A DNA stretch of 64,000 nt. Source: Thermus sediminis. GTDB lineage: Bacteria > Deinococcota > Deinococci > Deinococcales > Thermaceae. How positions within the stretch are numbered: position 1 is the first letter of the stretch; each line of letters starts with the position of its first letter. Location of the stretch: NCBI RefSeq assembly GCF_003426945.1, contig NZ_QURO01000004.1, positions 1,909,501-1,973,500 on the forward strand, in the 5' to 3' direction. Below the pieces are notes generated by a model that did not search any database, had not been told where the DNA came from, and saw only the letters and a list, made by a program, of their open reading frames with translations. Made by a program: the position numbers and the translations under genes. Positions 45,370-55,622 of the stretch are shown piece after piece.

Positions 45370-45835
45370 GCCGGCAGCTGGAAAGCTCCAGCTCCACCGG
45401 GGAGACGTGCCTATAGGCCCCCTCCCGGCGCAGGTGCAGGACCAAGAGGGTGTAGGGGTCAAAGACCACCACGTCCTTGACCCCTTGGGAGAGGTAGAAG
45501 CGGGGGGCGATCTCCAGGTCCTTGGCCTCGTAGCCCCGGCTCACCACCTCCACCACCGCTTCGGGAATCTGGGTGATGGCCTCGTCCAGCTCCTCGGGCT
45601 CCCGGCAGAAGATGGCGATGTCGGGGCGCTTGTAGGAGCCGTCGGGAAAGCGTACGTAGACGTCGGCCACGTGGATGCACCCGCAGGCCCCGCCCTCCTT
45701 GGGGCGGATGTTCTGGCGGATGCGGTCCACGGCCTTCTGGTGGCGGTAGGTGGGGTGGGCCTCCCAGAGGGGAAGACCGCCCACCCACTCCAGCCTTAGG
45801 CCCACCTCGTCCGCTTCCAGGAGCTTCTTCAGCAC
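45359..45835 (-). CDS. Uma2-family (DUF820) restriction-endonuclease-like protein
   Basis: A 158-residue PD-(D/E)XK-fold protein of the Uma2 family. The core block runs Y-V-R-F-P-D-G-S-Y-K-R-P-D-I-A-I-F then P-E-A-V-V-E-V-V-S-R-G-Y-E, giving the D...ExV acidic pair; the usual lysine position is not obvious, so catalysis is doubtful. Uma2 genes are numerous in Thermus and their role is unclear. It follows pyrC by five bases on the same strand and overlaps the convergent pyrD end by 11. Confidence 0.82.
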   Translation of the reverse strand: MLKKLLEADEVGLRLEWVGGLPLWEAHPTYRHQKAVDRIRQNIRPKEGGACGCIHVADVYVRFPDGSYKRPDIAIFCREPEELDEAITQIPEAVVEVVSRGYEAKDLEIAPRFYLSQGVKDVVVFDPYTLLVLHLRREGAYRHVSPVELELSSCRLTV

Positions 45836-45839
45836 GCAC

Positions 45840-47113
45840 TCATTCTACCCGGTGGACCACCCGCCCCTCCACCAGGGTGAGGGCCGGCCACCCGGCCAAG
45901 ACCCAGCCGGCCCAGGGGGAGTAGCGGGCCTTGGAGGCGAAGCGGCTGGGGTCCACGGGGGCCTCCTTGGGGTCCAGGAGGACCAGGCTGGCCTCGGCCC
46001 CCTCCTCCAGGTGGAGGGGGGCTAGGCCCAGGACCCTCCTGGGCCCGTCGGTAAAGAGCTCCACGAGCCTTGGGAGGGGGAAGCCCCGCCTCAGGTGGAG
46101 CTCGGTGTAGAGGAGGGGGAAGGCTATCTCCAGGCTGGGGATGCCGAAGGGGGCCCTTAGGAGGTCCCACTCCTTCTCCGCCAGGGTGTGGGGGGCGTGG
46201 TCGGTGGCGATGGCGTCCAGGGTCCCGTCCAGAAGCCCCTCCAGAAGGGCCTCCTGGTCCTCCTCCGTGCGGAGGGGCGGGGCCACCTTGAAGAGGGGGT
46301 CAAACCCCCTTAGGGCCTCCTCGGTAAGGGTGAGGTGGTGGGGGGTGGCCTCTGCGGTCACCGGGAGGCCCGCCCGCTTGGCCTCGCGCACGAGCTCCAC
46401 CCCCCTCTTGGTGGAGAGGTGTTGGATGTGGAGGTGGGGCCTGGCCTTTGAGCGCCTTAGGGCGTAGCGGAGGACCTCGAGGTCCCGGGCGATGCGGGCG
46501 GCCTCGGCCTCGGGGGGGTTTCCGGGAAGGCCCAGGCGGTGGGCCAGGGGCCCGTCGTTCATCACCCCGTTCCGCCTCAAGGAGGCGTCCTCGGCGTGCA
46601 CGGCCACAGGGAGGCCCAGGGGGGCCGCCTGCAGAAGCCCCGCCGCCAGCACCCCGGCGTCCTCGTTGGTGCGCCCGTCGTCGGTGAGGAGGGCCGCCCC
46701 CGCCTCCTTTAAGGGCCCCGCCGGGCTCAGGGTCTTCCCCTCCTGGCCCAGGGTGAGGGCGGCCCCGGGGTGGAGCCGGGCCAGGCCCAGGTGCCGGGCC
46801 TTCTCCTTGAGGGCCAGGACCGCTTCCTCCGTGTCCACAGGGGGCTTGGTGTTGGGCATGGAGACCAGGTCCGTGTACCCGCCCCGCACCGCCGCCAAAA
46901 GCCCCGTGGCCAGGTCCTCCTTCACCTCCTCCCCGGGCTCCCGGAGGTGGGCGTGGAGGTCCAAGAAGCCCGGGGCCAGGAGCTTCCCGGTGCCGTCCAG
47001 GACCAAAGGGGCCTCCCCCCCTTCCAGGGAGAGGATCCGCCCCCCGCCGATCAGGACGTCCAGGGGGCCCCGCTCTCCCCGGGCGTCCACCAGTTTCACG
47101 TTTTTGATCAGGA

Positions 47114-47117
<4 letters not shown>
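45840..47117 (-). CDS. pyrC: Dihydroorotase (class I)
   Basis: A 425-residue amidohydrolase that closes carbamoyl aspartate to dihydroorotate. Metal motifs are [10 protein letters not shown] (about 53-62), H-A-E-D at about 178, I-Q-H-L-S-T and A-T-D-H-A-P-H (about 302-308). It overlaps pyrB by four bases, so the two are coupled and may associate, as class I dihydroorotases often do with aspartate carbamoyltransferase. Confidence 0.95.
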
Positions 47118-48635
<1,518 letters not shown>

Positions 48636-48643
48636 CTCCCCTC

Positions 48644-48674
48644 CCTTTCCGGCCTCGCGGGACCGGTTTAAAGG
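48644..48674 (-). promoter_or_regulatory. PyrR-binding RNA hairpin
   Basis: At the 5' end of the transcript, CCTTT/AAAGG and CCGG/CCGG form a stem whose loop region contains TCCCGCGAGG (within 48651-48664), close to the PyrR recognition consensus UCCNGNGAGG. The 3' arm runs into the Shine-Dalgarno of the leader peptide. Confidence 0.75.
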
Positions 48675-48682
48675 CCAGGCTC

Positions 48683-48711
48683 ACCTTACACCCTAGGGTT
48701 CCAAAGTGCAA
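48683..48711 (-). promoter_or_regulatory. Promoter of the pyrRBC operon
   Basis: On the minus strand TTGCAC (48706-48711), a 17-base spacer and TAAGGT (48683-48688) form a good promoter. The predicted start near 48676 places the PyrR hairpin at the very 5' end of the mRNA. Confidence 0.8.
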
Positions 48712-48757
48712 CGGCCCCCGCCCAAGGCCTGGACGGGGGAGCCCAGGTGGACAAGGC

Positions 48758-49087
48758 TTAGGCGGCCTTGGGCGTTCCCCGGGCTACACTGAGGGCCAGG
48801 ACCCCCACCAGGATGCCCACGATCACCGCGTTCCACATGGCGCCCGTCATCCCGCTAAACCCCAGGATCCAGGGGGATAGGATGAGCCAGACGCCCAGGA
48901 TCACGTTGACCCATTCCTCCCACATGGGGCCACCCCGGAGGTGCAGAAGGGTCATCAGCCCCACCACCACCCCGATGATGACCGCGTTCCACATGGCCGC
49001 AGGGGTACCGCTAAAGCCCAAGAGCCACGGGGAAAGGATGAGCCAAACGCCTGGAACAAGGTTGGCCCCGTCTTGCCAACGCCGCAT
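48758..49087 (-). CDS. SPW-repeat membrane protein
   Basis: A 109-residue protein built of two near-identical SPW units: each has W-x-x-x-V-x-G-V-W-L-I-L-S-P-W-x-L-G-F-S-G followed by A-M-W-N-A-V-I and a hydrophobic helix. Four membrane helices result. SPW proteins are widespread in bacteria and archaea; their function is unknown. It lies between the pyr promoter and the TauE-type permease on the same strand. Confidence 0.88.
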   Translation of the reverse strand: MRRWQDGANLVPGVWLILSPWLLGFSGTPAAMWNAVIIGVVVGLMTLLHLRGGPMWEEWVNVILGVWLILSPWILGFSGMTGAMWNAVIVGILVGVLALSVARGTPKAA

Positions 49088-49149
49088 AGACCCTCGCCTT
49101 CTTTTGACACGAGTTAAACCCCCTTGGCTCTGCGAAATGGTGCGTTAGA

Positions 49150-49896
49150 TCACTTTCCTGGACCCGGGGCACCGAGATAGCGCCAGGCCGTCCAGAGGAG
49201 GACGGCGGCGAAGACGAACCTTAGGCCCCCCTCGGGCAGGAGATGGGCCAGCTCCCCCCCTAGAAAGGTGCCCAGGAGGACGCCAGGGACGAGGCCTGGC
49301 ACCAGGAGCCTCTCCACGTTGCCCAGGCGGAAGTGGGCGTAGGCCCCCACGAGGCTGGCGGGCACCATGGCGAGGAGGCTCGTCCCCTGGGCGGTGTGCT
49401 GGGCCATGCCCAGGAGGAGGACCATGGCGGGCACCATGACCGTCCCGCCCCCCACCCCCATCATCCCCGAGAGGAAGCCGGTGAAAGCCCCCGCTAGGAG
49501 GAGGGCGAGGTCCTGGGCCACCTCCCCCCGCACCAGGCCCACGGGGGCCAGGTAGGGTCTGAGGAGAAGGGCCAGGGACACGAAGAGGAGAAACCACCCA
49601 AAAGCCCGCTTGAGACGGGCCTCCGGGAGGCTGTGGGCATAGCGGGCCCCGTAGCGGGCGGTGAGGATGGCGGTGAGGGCCAAAAGCAGGCCCGCCTTGG
49701 GGTCCAAGGAGCCCTGGAGACCGTAGGCGAAGGCCCCCATGAGGCCGGTGAAGAAGACGGCCACCAGGCTGGTGCCGTGGGCCTTGTGCTGGGAGAGCCC
49801 CAAGGCCCCCACCATCAGGGGGATCATCACCGTCCCCCCGCCCAGGCCCACCAGCCCGCCGAAAAGCCCGCCCAAGAAGCCCACCAGGAGGCTCAT
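49150..49896 (-). CDS. TauE/SafE-family sulfite exporter-like permease
   Basis: A 248-residue membrane protein with two homologous halves, each starting with the family motif: G-L-V-G-L-G-G-G-T-V-M-I-P (about 14-26) and M-M-G-V-G-G-G-T-V-M-V-P (about 145-156), followed by H-x-A-x-G-T-S-L. Members move sulfite, sulfoacetate or other small anions. It starts five bases after the upstream dehydrogenase gene, so it is probably in the same operon, but no sulfur gene is nearby to fix the substrate. Confidence 0.85.
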   Translation of the reverse strand: MSLLVGFLGGLFGGLVGLGGGTVMIPLMVGALGLSQHKAHGTSLVAVFFTGLMGAFAYGLQGSLDPKAGLLLALTAILTARYGARYAHSLPEARLKRAFGWFLLFVSLALLLRPYLAPVGLVRGEVAQDLALLLAGAFTGFLSGMMGVGGGTVMVPAMVLLLGMAQHTAQGTSLLAMVPASLVGAYAHFRLGNVERLLVPGLVPGVLLGTFLGGELAHLLPEGGLRFVFAAVLLWTAWRYLGAPGPGK

Positions 49897-49900
49897 GGGC

Positions 49901-50839
49901 CTATGCTACCGGGTTGGGGGGCTCCTGGCCCTTGAGGACGGAAAGGAGGTTTTCCACCGCCATCTCGGCCATGCGCTCCCGGGTGCGCCGTCCGGCGGAG
50001 CCCACGTGGGGGGTGAGGACGGCGTTCTTGCGGGCGTAAAGGGGGTGGCCCAGGGGCAGGGGCTCGGGGTCGGTCACGTCCAGCCCTGCCCCGAAGAGGT
50101 GGCCCTCCAGGGCCTCCACCAGGGCCTCGGTGTCCACTAGGGCCCCCCGGGCGGTGTTGAGGAGGATGGCCCCCCGCTTCATGGCGAAGAGCCTTTCCCG
50201 GTTCAGGAGGCGGTGGGTTTCCGGGGTCAGGGGGGCGTGGAGGGAGACGATCTCGGCGGAGGCCAGGAGGTCGTCTAGGGGGAGGTGGGGGTAGGGGAGG
50301 GGCTTCTCGGTGCGGCTATGGTAGACCACCCGCATTCCAAAAGCCTCGGCCCGTCTGGCCACCGCCTGGCCGATCCGGCCCATGCCCACGATCCCCAGGG
50401 TAAGGCCCCCAAGGTCTAGGCCCAGGAGGAGCTCGGGGTGCCAGGCCTGCCAGCGCCCCTCCCGGGCGTAGTCCACCCCCTCCACCACCCGCCGGGCCAC
50501 GGCCAGGAGGAGGGCCAGGGTGAGGTCGGCGGTGGCCTCGGTGAGGACCCCGGGGGTGTGGGTGACCCGGATGCCCCGCTCCCGGGCGGCCAGGAGGTCC
50601 ACGTGGTCCACCCCCACGCTGTAGCAGGCGATGACCTTGAGGCCTGGCCCCGCCCGGTCCATGACCTCCCCGTCTATCCGGTCCTCCACCGTGGGGATGA
50701 GGCCCACCACCCCCTCCACCTTTTTTAGGAGCTCCTCCCGGGGGAGGAGGAGGCCCTGGTAGACGTCCACCTCGAGGCCCTCCTCCCTAAGCCGCTCCAA
50801 TGCGGGCCCCGGTAGGGTGCGGGTGACGAAGACCCTCAT
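49901..50839 (-). CDS. D-2-hydroxyacid dehydrogenase (glyoxylate/hydroxypyruvate reductase type)
   Basis: A 312-residue NAD(P)-dependent enzyme. The Rossmann motif G-L-T-L-G-I-V-G-M-G-R-I-G is at about 144-156. Catalytic Arg is in L-N-T-A-R-G-A-L-V-D, Glu in D-P-E-P-L, and His in T-P-H-V-G-S-A. Length and pattern fit glycerate/glyoxylate/hydroxypyruvate reductases. ATG 50839 overlaps the tldE stop by four bases; upstream extension of the frame is compositional. Confidence 0.9.
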   Translation of the reverse strand: MRVFVTRTLPGPALERLREEGLEVDVYQGLLLPREELLKKVEGVVGLIPTVEDRIDGEVMDRAGPGLKVIACYSVGVDHVDLLAARERGIRVTHTPGVLTEATADLTLALLLAVARRVVEGVDYAREGRWQAWHPELLLGLDLGGLTLGIVGMGRIGQAVARRAEAFGMRVVYHSRTEKPLPYPHLPLDDLLASAEIVSLHAPLTPETHRLLNRERLFAMKRGAILLNTARGALVDTEALVEALEGHLFGAGLDVTDPEPLPLGHPLYARKNAVLTPHVGSAGRRTRERMAEMAVENLLSVLKGQEPPNPVA

Positions 50840-52146
50840 GCCCCGGCGAAGGAAAGCTCGGCCACGGCCACTGTGGGGCTCCCGTAGGCCGCGTCCAGGA
50901 GGACCCAGTCCAGGTCGTTCCCCACGGCCTCCACCGCCTGGAAAAGCTCCAGAAGGTTCCCGGAAACGGCGAAGTTCTCCACGGCGTGCCGGACCTCCCC
51001 CTCCTCCACCCAAAGCCCCAGGGCCTGGAGGGAGAAGTCCAGGCTCACGGGGTTGGCCCCGGCGTGGAGGCCCATGAACTCGGTGACCACCACCCCCTCC
51101 GTGAGCCTCAGGTCCCCCACGGGGGCCAGGTAGAGGTTGCTGGGGGCTACCCCCAGGGTGCCCTTATAGCTCCTGCTGGCGTGGCCGGTGTTCTCCTGGC
51201 CCAGGGCCCTGGCGGTCTCCGAGTTGTGGAGGAAGGTCCTGAAGATGCCCCCCTCCACCACCACTGTGGGCCGGGCCGGGGTGCCCTCGGCGTCAAAGGG
51301 ACGGGAGAGGAGGCCCTTTTCCAGGGTGGGGTCGTCTATGAGGGTGACGAGCTCGCTCCCAATCCGCTCCCCAAGCCTTCCCCAAAGGCGGCTTTTCCCC
51401 TCCAGGGCCGCCTTACCGGAGAGGGCCTGGGCGAAGACCATGAGGAGGCTCGCCATGGCCTCGGGCTCCAGGTAGGCCCGGTAGCGGCCCGTCTTCAGGG
51501 GCTTGGCCCCCAAGAGCCTCCCCGTCTTTTCCCGGAACTCCAGGGCGGTGCGGCCGGGCTCCAAGGTGTGGAACTCCTTGCCAAGCTTCACCTCCCAGCC
51601 CTGCTTGCGGCTTTCCCCTTCCGCCATGACGAAGCTTCCCATGAGCCCGGCAAGCCCCGTGCGGTAGCCCCCTTGGGCACCCTGGGTGCTCTCTAGGACC
51701 ACCCTTGCTTCCCGCTCCAAGTACCCCCCCATGAGGACCGCCCTGACCCTGGGGTCTTCCTGGAGGGCCTTTTCCAGGCTCAGGGCCGCCTGCCTTTTGG
51801 CCTCGAGGGGGGCGGAAAGCCCCTCCCCCAGGAGGTCGTGGCTCCCCAGGGGCTTCCCCGGGGGGATGGCCCCCTCCTTGGCGGAGAGGAGGGCGTTTTC
51901 CCGGGCCTCCTCCAAGGCCCAGTCCAGGGCCTCCTGGGAAAGCTCCTCGGTGTAGGCGTAGCCCACCCGGCCCCCAGCCACCACCCGGAGGCCCACCCCG
52001 CCCTGCCTTGCCTCCTTGAGCTCCTCTAGCCTCCCTCCCTGGGCCCTTAGGGAGAGCTCCCGGTTTTCCACGAAAAGGAGCTCGGCCTCGAGGCCCAGCT
52101 CCTTGGCCCGCCTGAGCACGTAGCCCTTGGCCTCTTCCAGGGTCAT
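50836..52146 (-). CDS. tldE: TldE/PmbA-family metalloprotease partner subunit
   Basis: A 436-residue subunit of the TldD/TldE protease, which in E. coli trims unfolded or modified peptides such as microcin B17 precursor and CcdA. It lacks the H-E-x-x-x-H zinc motif, as TldE does, and has S-R-S-Y-K-G-T-L-G-V-A-P-S-N and the C-terminal D-L-D-W-V block. ATG 52146 overlaps the tldD stop by four bases, consistent with obligatory pairing. Confidence 0.92.
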   Translation of the reverse strand: MTLEEAKGYVLRRAKELGLEAELLFVENRELSLRAQGGRLEELKEARQGGVGLRVVAGGRVGYAYTEELSQEALDWALEEARENALLSAKEGAIPPGKPLGSHDLLGEGLSAPLEAKRQAALSLEKALQEDPRVRAVLMGGYLEREARVVLESTQGAQGGYRTGLAGLMGSFVMAEGESRKQGWEVKLGKEFHTLEPGRTALEFREKTGRLLGAKPLKTGRYRAYLEPEAMASLLMVFAQALSGKAALEGKSRLWGRLGERIGSELVTLIDDPTLEKGLLSRPFDAEGTPARPTVVVEGGIFRTFLHNSETARALGQENTGHASRSYKGTLGVAPSNLYLAPVGDLRLTEGVVVTEFMGLHAGANPVSLDFSLQALGLWVEEGEVRHAVENFAVSGNLLELFQAVEAVGNDLDWVLLDAAYGSPTVAVAELSFAGA

Positions 52147-53537
52147 GCCCGACCTCCTACCACGATCTCCGAGACCAGCACGTGGGGCTGGCCCACCTCC
52201 ACCGGCACCGCCCCGGAGAGGCTTCCGCACATGCCCGGGGCGTTTTCCCAGTCGTGGGCCACGGCCACCACCCGCATGAGGGTTTCGGGGCCCTTGCCCA
52301 CCAGCATGGCCCCCCGCACGGGCTCCTCTATGCGCCCCTTGCGGATGATGTACCCCTCCTGGACGGCGAAGTTGTACTCCCCGCTTCCCGGCTTCACCTG
52401 CCCGCCCCCCATCTCCTTGGCGTAGAGGCCGAACTCTATCCCCTCAAAGAGCTCCTCCGGCCTCTTGTCCCCAGGGGCGAGGAAGGTGTTGCGCATCCTG
52501 GAGGTGGGGGCGAAGGTGTAGTCCTGCCTGCGGCCCGACCCCGTCATGGGGTAGCCCGTGAGGAGGTGGCCCAGCCGGTCCACCATGTAGCTCTTCAGGA
52601 TGCCCCCCTCAATGAGGACCGTGCGCTCCGTGGGGCGCCCCTCGTCGTCCATTTCGGTGGAGCCAAAGGCGTGGGGGAGGGTGCCGTCGTCGATGTAGGT
52701 GACGGCGGGGCTGGCGATCCGCTCCCCCAGCTTGTCGGAAAGGACGCTGGCCTTCTTGGCCACGCTGGTGGTCTCTAGGAGGTGGCCCACCGCTTCGTGG
52801 AAGAGGACCCCGCCGAAGCCCGGCCCCACCACCACGGGGAAGGTGCCCGCGGGGGCGGGCTTGGCCCTTAGGTTGGTGAGGGCCTGGCGGGCGGCCTTTT
52901 CCCCCACGGCCTTGGGGGGGTAGAGGTCAAAGAGCTCCAGGCCCACGCTCTTCCCAGGCCCGGCGTAGCCCGTCTGCACCTCAGCCCCCTCCTGGGCCAC
53001 CGCCAGGACGAAGAGCCGGGTCCTGACCCGCCTTTCCTCCGCCAGGACCCCTTCCGTGTTGGCGATCAGGACCTCCGCTTCCCACTCCAGGAGGCTCGCC
53101 TCCACCTGGCGGATCTCCGGGGCGATCCGGGCCCCGGCCTCGGCCTCCAGGAGCCTTTCCAGGCGGTAGCGCCTGTCCTTCTTCCCGTAGGGAATCTGGG
53201 GAGCGTGGAGGCCCTTGGGGACTTGTTTGCGGAAGTCCAAGCCCCCCCTGCCCTGCCCGTCCACCTGGCCCAGGGCCCCCTTGGCCCTAAGGAGGGTTTC
53301 CAAGGCCTCCAAGAGCCCCTCCTCCGTGAGGTCGTTGGTGTAGGCGTAGACCACCTCGGTGCCGAAGAAGAGCCTTATCCCGGCCCCGTAGTCCAGGCCG
53401 CTTAGGGCCTCCTCCAGCCTTCCCGAGCGCACCGTCATGCGCCTTCGCTTGGCGCGCTCGGCGTAAACCTCGGCGAAGTCGGCCCCGCCCCTAAGGGCCT
53501 GGCCCAGCACTTTTTCCAGGAGAGCGGGTTCCAGCAT
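52143..53537 (-). CDS. tldD: Metalloprotease TldD
   Basis: A 464-residue catalytic subunit. The zinc site is H-E-A-V-G-H (H-E-x-x-x-H, about 246-251) in G-F-G-G-V-L-F-H-E-A-V-G-H-L-L-E; the next ligand should be in the later conserved C-G-S-L-S-G-A region, M-C-G-S. It is translated just before TldE and the two should form the heterodimeric protease. Confidence 0.93.
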   Translation of the reverse strand: MLEPALLEKVLGQALRGGADFAEVYAERAKRRRMTVRSGRLEEALSGLDYGAGIRLFFGTEVVYAYTNDLTEEGLLEALETLLRAKGALGQVDGQGRGGLDFRKQVPKGLHAPQIPYGKKDRRYRLERLLEAEAGARIAPEIRQVEASLLEWEAEVLIANTEGVLAEERRVRTRLFVLAVAQEGAEVQTGYAGPGKSVGLELFDLYPPKAVGEKAARQALTNLRAKPAPAGTFPVVVGPGFGGVLFHEAVGHLLETTSVAKKASVLSDKLGERIASPAVTYIDDGTLPHAFGSTEMDDEGRPTERTVLIEGGILKSYMVDRLGHLLTGYPMTGSGRRQDYTFAPTSRMRNTFLAPGDKRPEELFEGIEFGLYAKEMGGGQVKPGSGEYNFAVQEGYIIRKGRIEEPVRGAMLVGKGPETLMRVVAVAHDWENAPGMCGSLSGAVPVEVGQPHVLVSEIVVGGRA

Positions 53538-53576
53538 GCCCCGAGTCTACCCGGGGGCTGACCCGCCGGTCAACCG

Positions 53577-54445
53577 CTAGGCGGAGGACGGCCATCTCCA
53601 GGGCGAGCCAGGGGTCCTTGCCCCCTTGGCCCGGCGCTCCGCCGCTATCAGGGTGTCCAGGGCCTGGCGGAGGGCTTCTTGGTCCAGCTTCCTCGCCTCC
53701 TCCAGGGCCCTCTTGGCGGCGTAGGGGTGGGTCCCGAGCCGGGCCAGGTCCCCCTCGGTGGGCTTTGGGGTCTCCCTTAGGAGGAAGAAGGCCTTGGCCA
53801 GGAGGCCAAACTGCCAGGCCAGGGCCCCTAGAAGCCTCAGGGGCTCCTCCCCCTCCTCCTTGAGGCGCCTGAGGCGGCCCAGGGCCCCCTTGGGGTCCTT
53901 CTCCAGCACGGCCCGCACCAGGTCAAACCCCGTGACGGGGGGCCTCAGGGCCACTGCCTTCTCCACCTTCTCCAGGGTGAGGGGCGGGGCGAGGAGGGCG
54001 ATCTTCTCCAGCTCCCGCTCCAGGGCCTCCAGGTCGGCCTCGAGGCCGGCCAGGTACTGGGCCACCCCGGCGGGGAGCTTTAGGCCCAGGCGCCTGGCCC
54101 GGTTCTCCAGGTGCCTCAGGAGGTCCTTCCCTTTGGGGGTGGGGAAGTCCCGCCGCTCCCTCTCCCGGTAGAAGGCGGCCCGGGCGGGGCTTGGCCTAGG
54201 GTCTAAGAGGAGGACCGGCACGTTTTCGGGAACGTTTTCCAGAATGAGCTTTAGGGCCTTCCACTCCTCCTCGGTGACCCCCCTCAGGTCCAGCATGGCC
54301 CCCCGCCCCCAAAAAGCCCCGGGGCCAGGGCCTCGGCCAGGGCCTCGGGGGTGGGCTCTATGAAGCGGGAAAGCCCATGAAGCCCCGCCTCCTGGAGGAG
54401 GGCCTCCCGCGCCAAAAAGGGGTCCCCGGTGAAGGCGATGAGCAT
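53577..54445 (-). pseudogene. holA: DNA polymerase III delta subunit with two apparent frameshifts
   Basis: The clamp-loader subunit HolA is recognisable across three frames. ATG 54445 opens M-L-I-A-F-T-G-D-P-F-L-A-R-E-A-L-L-Q-E-A for 49 codons up to F-G-G-G-G, then a frame step is needed to reach A-M-L-D-L-R-G-V (main frame 53577-54296). Near the end A-E-R-R-A-K-G must shift again to reach K-D-P-W-L-A-L-E-M-A-V-L-R-L. Each break fits one missing G in a G-run (about 54297-54302 and 53620-53624). HolA is essential, so sequence error or slippage is more likely than loss. It starts directly after the stop codon of the acyl-CoA dehydrogenase. Confidence 0.85.
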
Positions 54446-55603
54446 CTAGAAGGCGTTTAGCCCCGTGATCTCCCGGCCCAGGACCAGGGTGTGGACCTCG
54501 TGGGTGCCCTCGTAGGTGTAGACGGTTTCCAGGTTGAGCATGTGGCGGATGGCGTGGTACTCCAGGGTGATGCCGCTTCCCCCCAGGATCTCCCGGGCCA
54601 GGCGGGCAGCCTCCAGGGCCTTCCTCACGTTCTGCCTCTTGGCCAGGGAGACCTGGGCGGGCCTAAGCTTCCCCTCGTCCTTGAGGCGGGCAAGGCGCCA
54701 GGCGAGGAGGAGCCCCTCCGTGTGCCAGGCCAGCATCTCCGCCAGCTTGGCCTGGACCAGCTGCTTCTTGGCGATGGGCTCCCCGAAGGCGGTGCGGCTC
54801 CCTGCGAAGGCGAGGGCCTCGGTGTAGACGGCCTCCAAGGCCCCCATGGCCCCCCAGGCGATGCCGAAGCGGGCCTGGGTGAGGCAGGAGAGGGGGGCCT
54901 TGAGGCTCTCCGCCTTGGGCAGGCGCAAAGCCTCGGGCACCCGCACCCCCTCTAGGACCAGTTCGCTGGTCACCGAGGCCCGGAGGCTCATCTTGTGCTT
55001 CACCTCCCGGGCCTGGAAGCCCTTGCTGTCCGTGGGGACGATGAAGCCTAGAACTCTTCCCGCCTCGTCCTTGGCCCAGACGATGGCGATGTGGGCCAGG
55101 TTGCCGTTGGTGATCCACATCTTGGTGCCGGTGAGGACCCAGGTGTCCCCTTCCCGCCGGGCCCGGGTCTTCATGTGGCCGTAGGGGTCCGAGCCCCCGT
55201 CGGGCTCGGTGAGGCCGAAGCACCCCACCATCTCCCCCCGGGCGAGCCTGGGGAGGAACTCCCGCTTCTGGGCCTCGCTGCCGAAGGCGTAGATGGGGTA
55301 CATGACCAGGGAGCTCTGGACGCTCACAAAGCTCCTCAGGCCCGAGTCCACCCGCTCCAGCTCGTAGGCCATGAGGCCATAGGCGGCGCTGGACACCCCT
55401 GCCCCCCCGTACTCCGGGGGCAGGGTGGGGCCTAGGAAGCCCATCTCCCCAAACCTGGGGATCAGGTGGGTGGGGAAGACCCCTTCCTCCCACCAGTCCC
55501 GTATGTGGGGCAGGGCCTCCTTCTCCAGGAAGCGGCGGGCGGCCTTTCCGATCTCCCTCTCCTCGGGGGTGAGGAGGTCCCCAATGGCGTAAAAGTCCAG
55601 CAT
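54446..55603 (-). CDS. Acyl-CoA dehydrogenase, glutaryl-CoA dehydrogenase-like
   Basis: A 385-residue FAD enzyme that oxidises acyl-CoA and, if a true glutaryl-CoA dehydrogenase, also decarboxylates to crotonyl-CoA. Signatures are G-C-F-G-L-T-E-P-D-G-G-S-D-P (about 127-140), W-I-T-N-G-N, the arginine-rich R-x-x-F-G segment and the catalytic Glu in Y-T-Y-E-G-T-H-E-V-H (about 366-375). The S-V-Q-S-S-L-V-M motif is typical of the glutaryl-CoA branch. No lysine or tryptophan degradation genes are adjacent. Confidence 0.9.
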   Translation of the reverse strand: MLDFYAIGDLLTPEEREIGKAARRFLEKEALPHIRDWWEEGVFPTHLIPRFGEMGFLGPTLPPEYGGAGVSSAAYGLMAYELERVDSGLRSFVSVQSSLVMYPIYAFGSEAQKREFLPRLARGEMVGCFGLTEPDGGSDPYGHMKTRARREGDTWVLTGTKMWITNGNLAHIAIVWAKDEAGRVLGFIVPTDSKGFQAREVKHKMSLRASVTSELVLEGVRVPEALRLPKAESLKAPLSCLTQARFGIAWGAMGALEAVYTEALAFAGSRTAFGEPIAKKQLVQAKLAEMLAWHTEGLLLAWRLARLKDEGKLRPAQVSLAKRQNVRKALEAARLAREILGGSGITLEYHAIRHMLNLETVYTYEGTHEVHTLVLGREITGLNAF

Positions 55604-55622
55604 GGCGCACCTCGAGGGGAGT

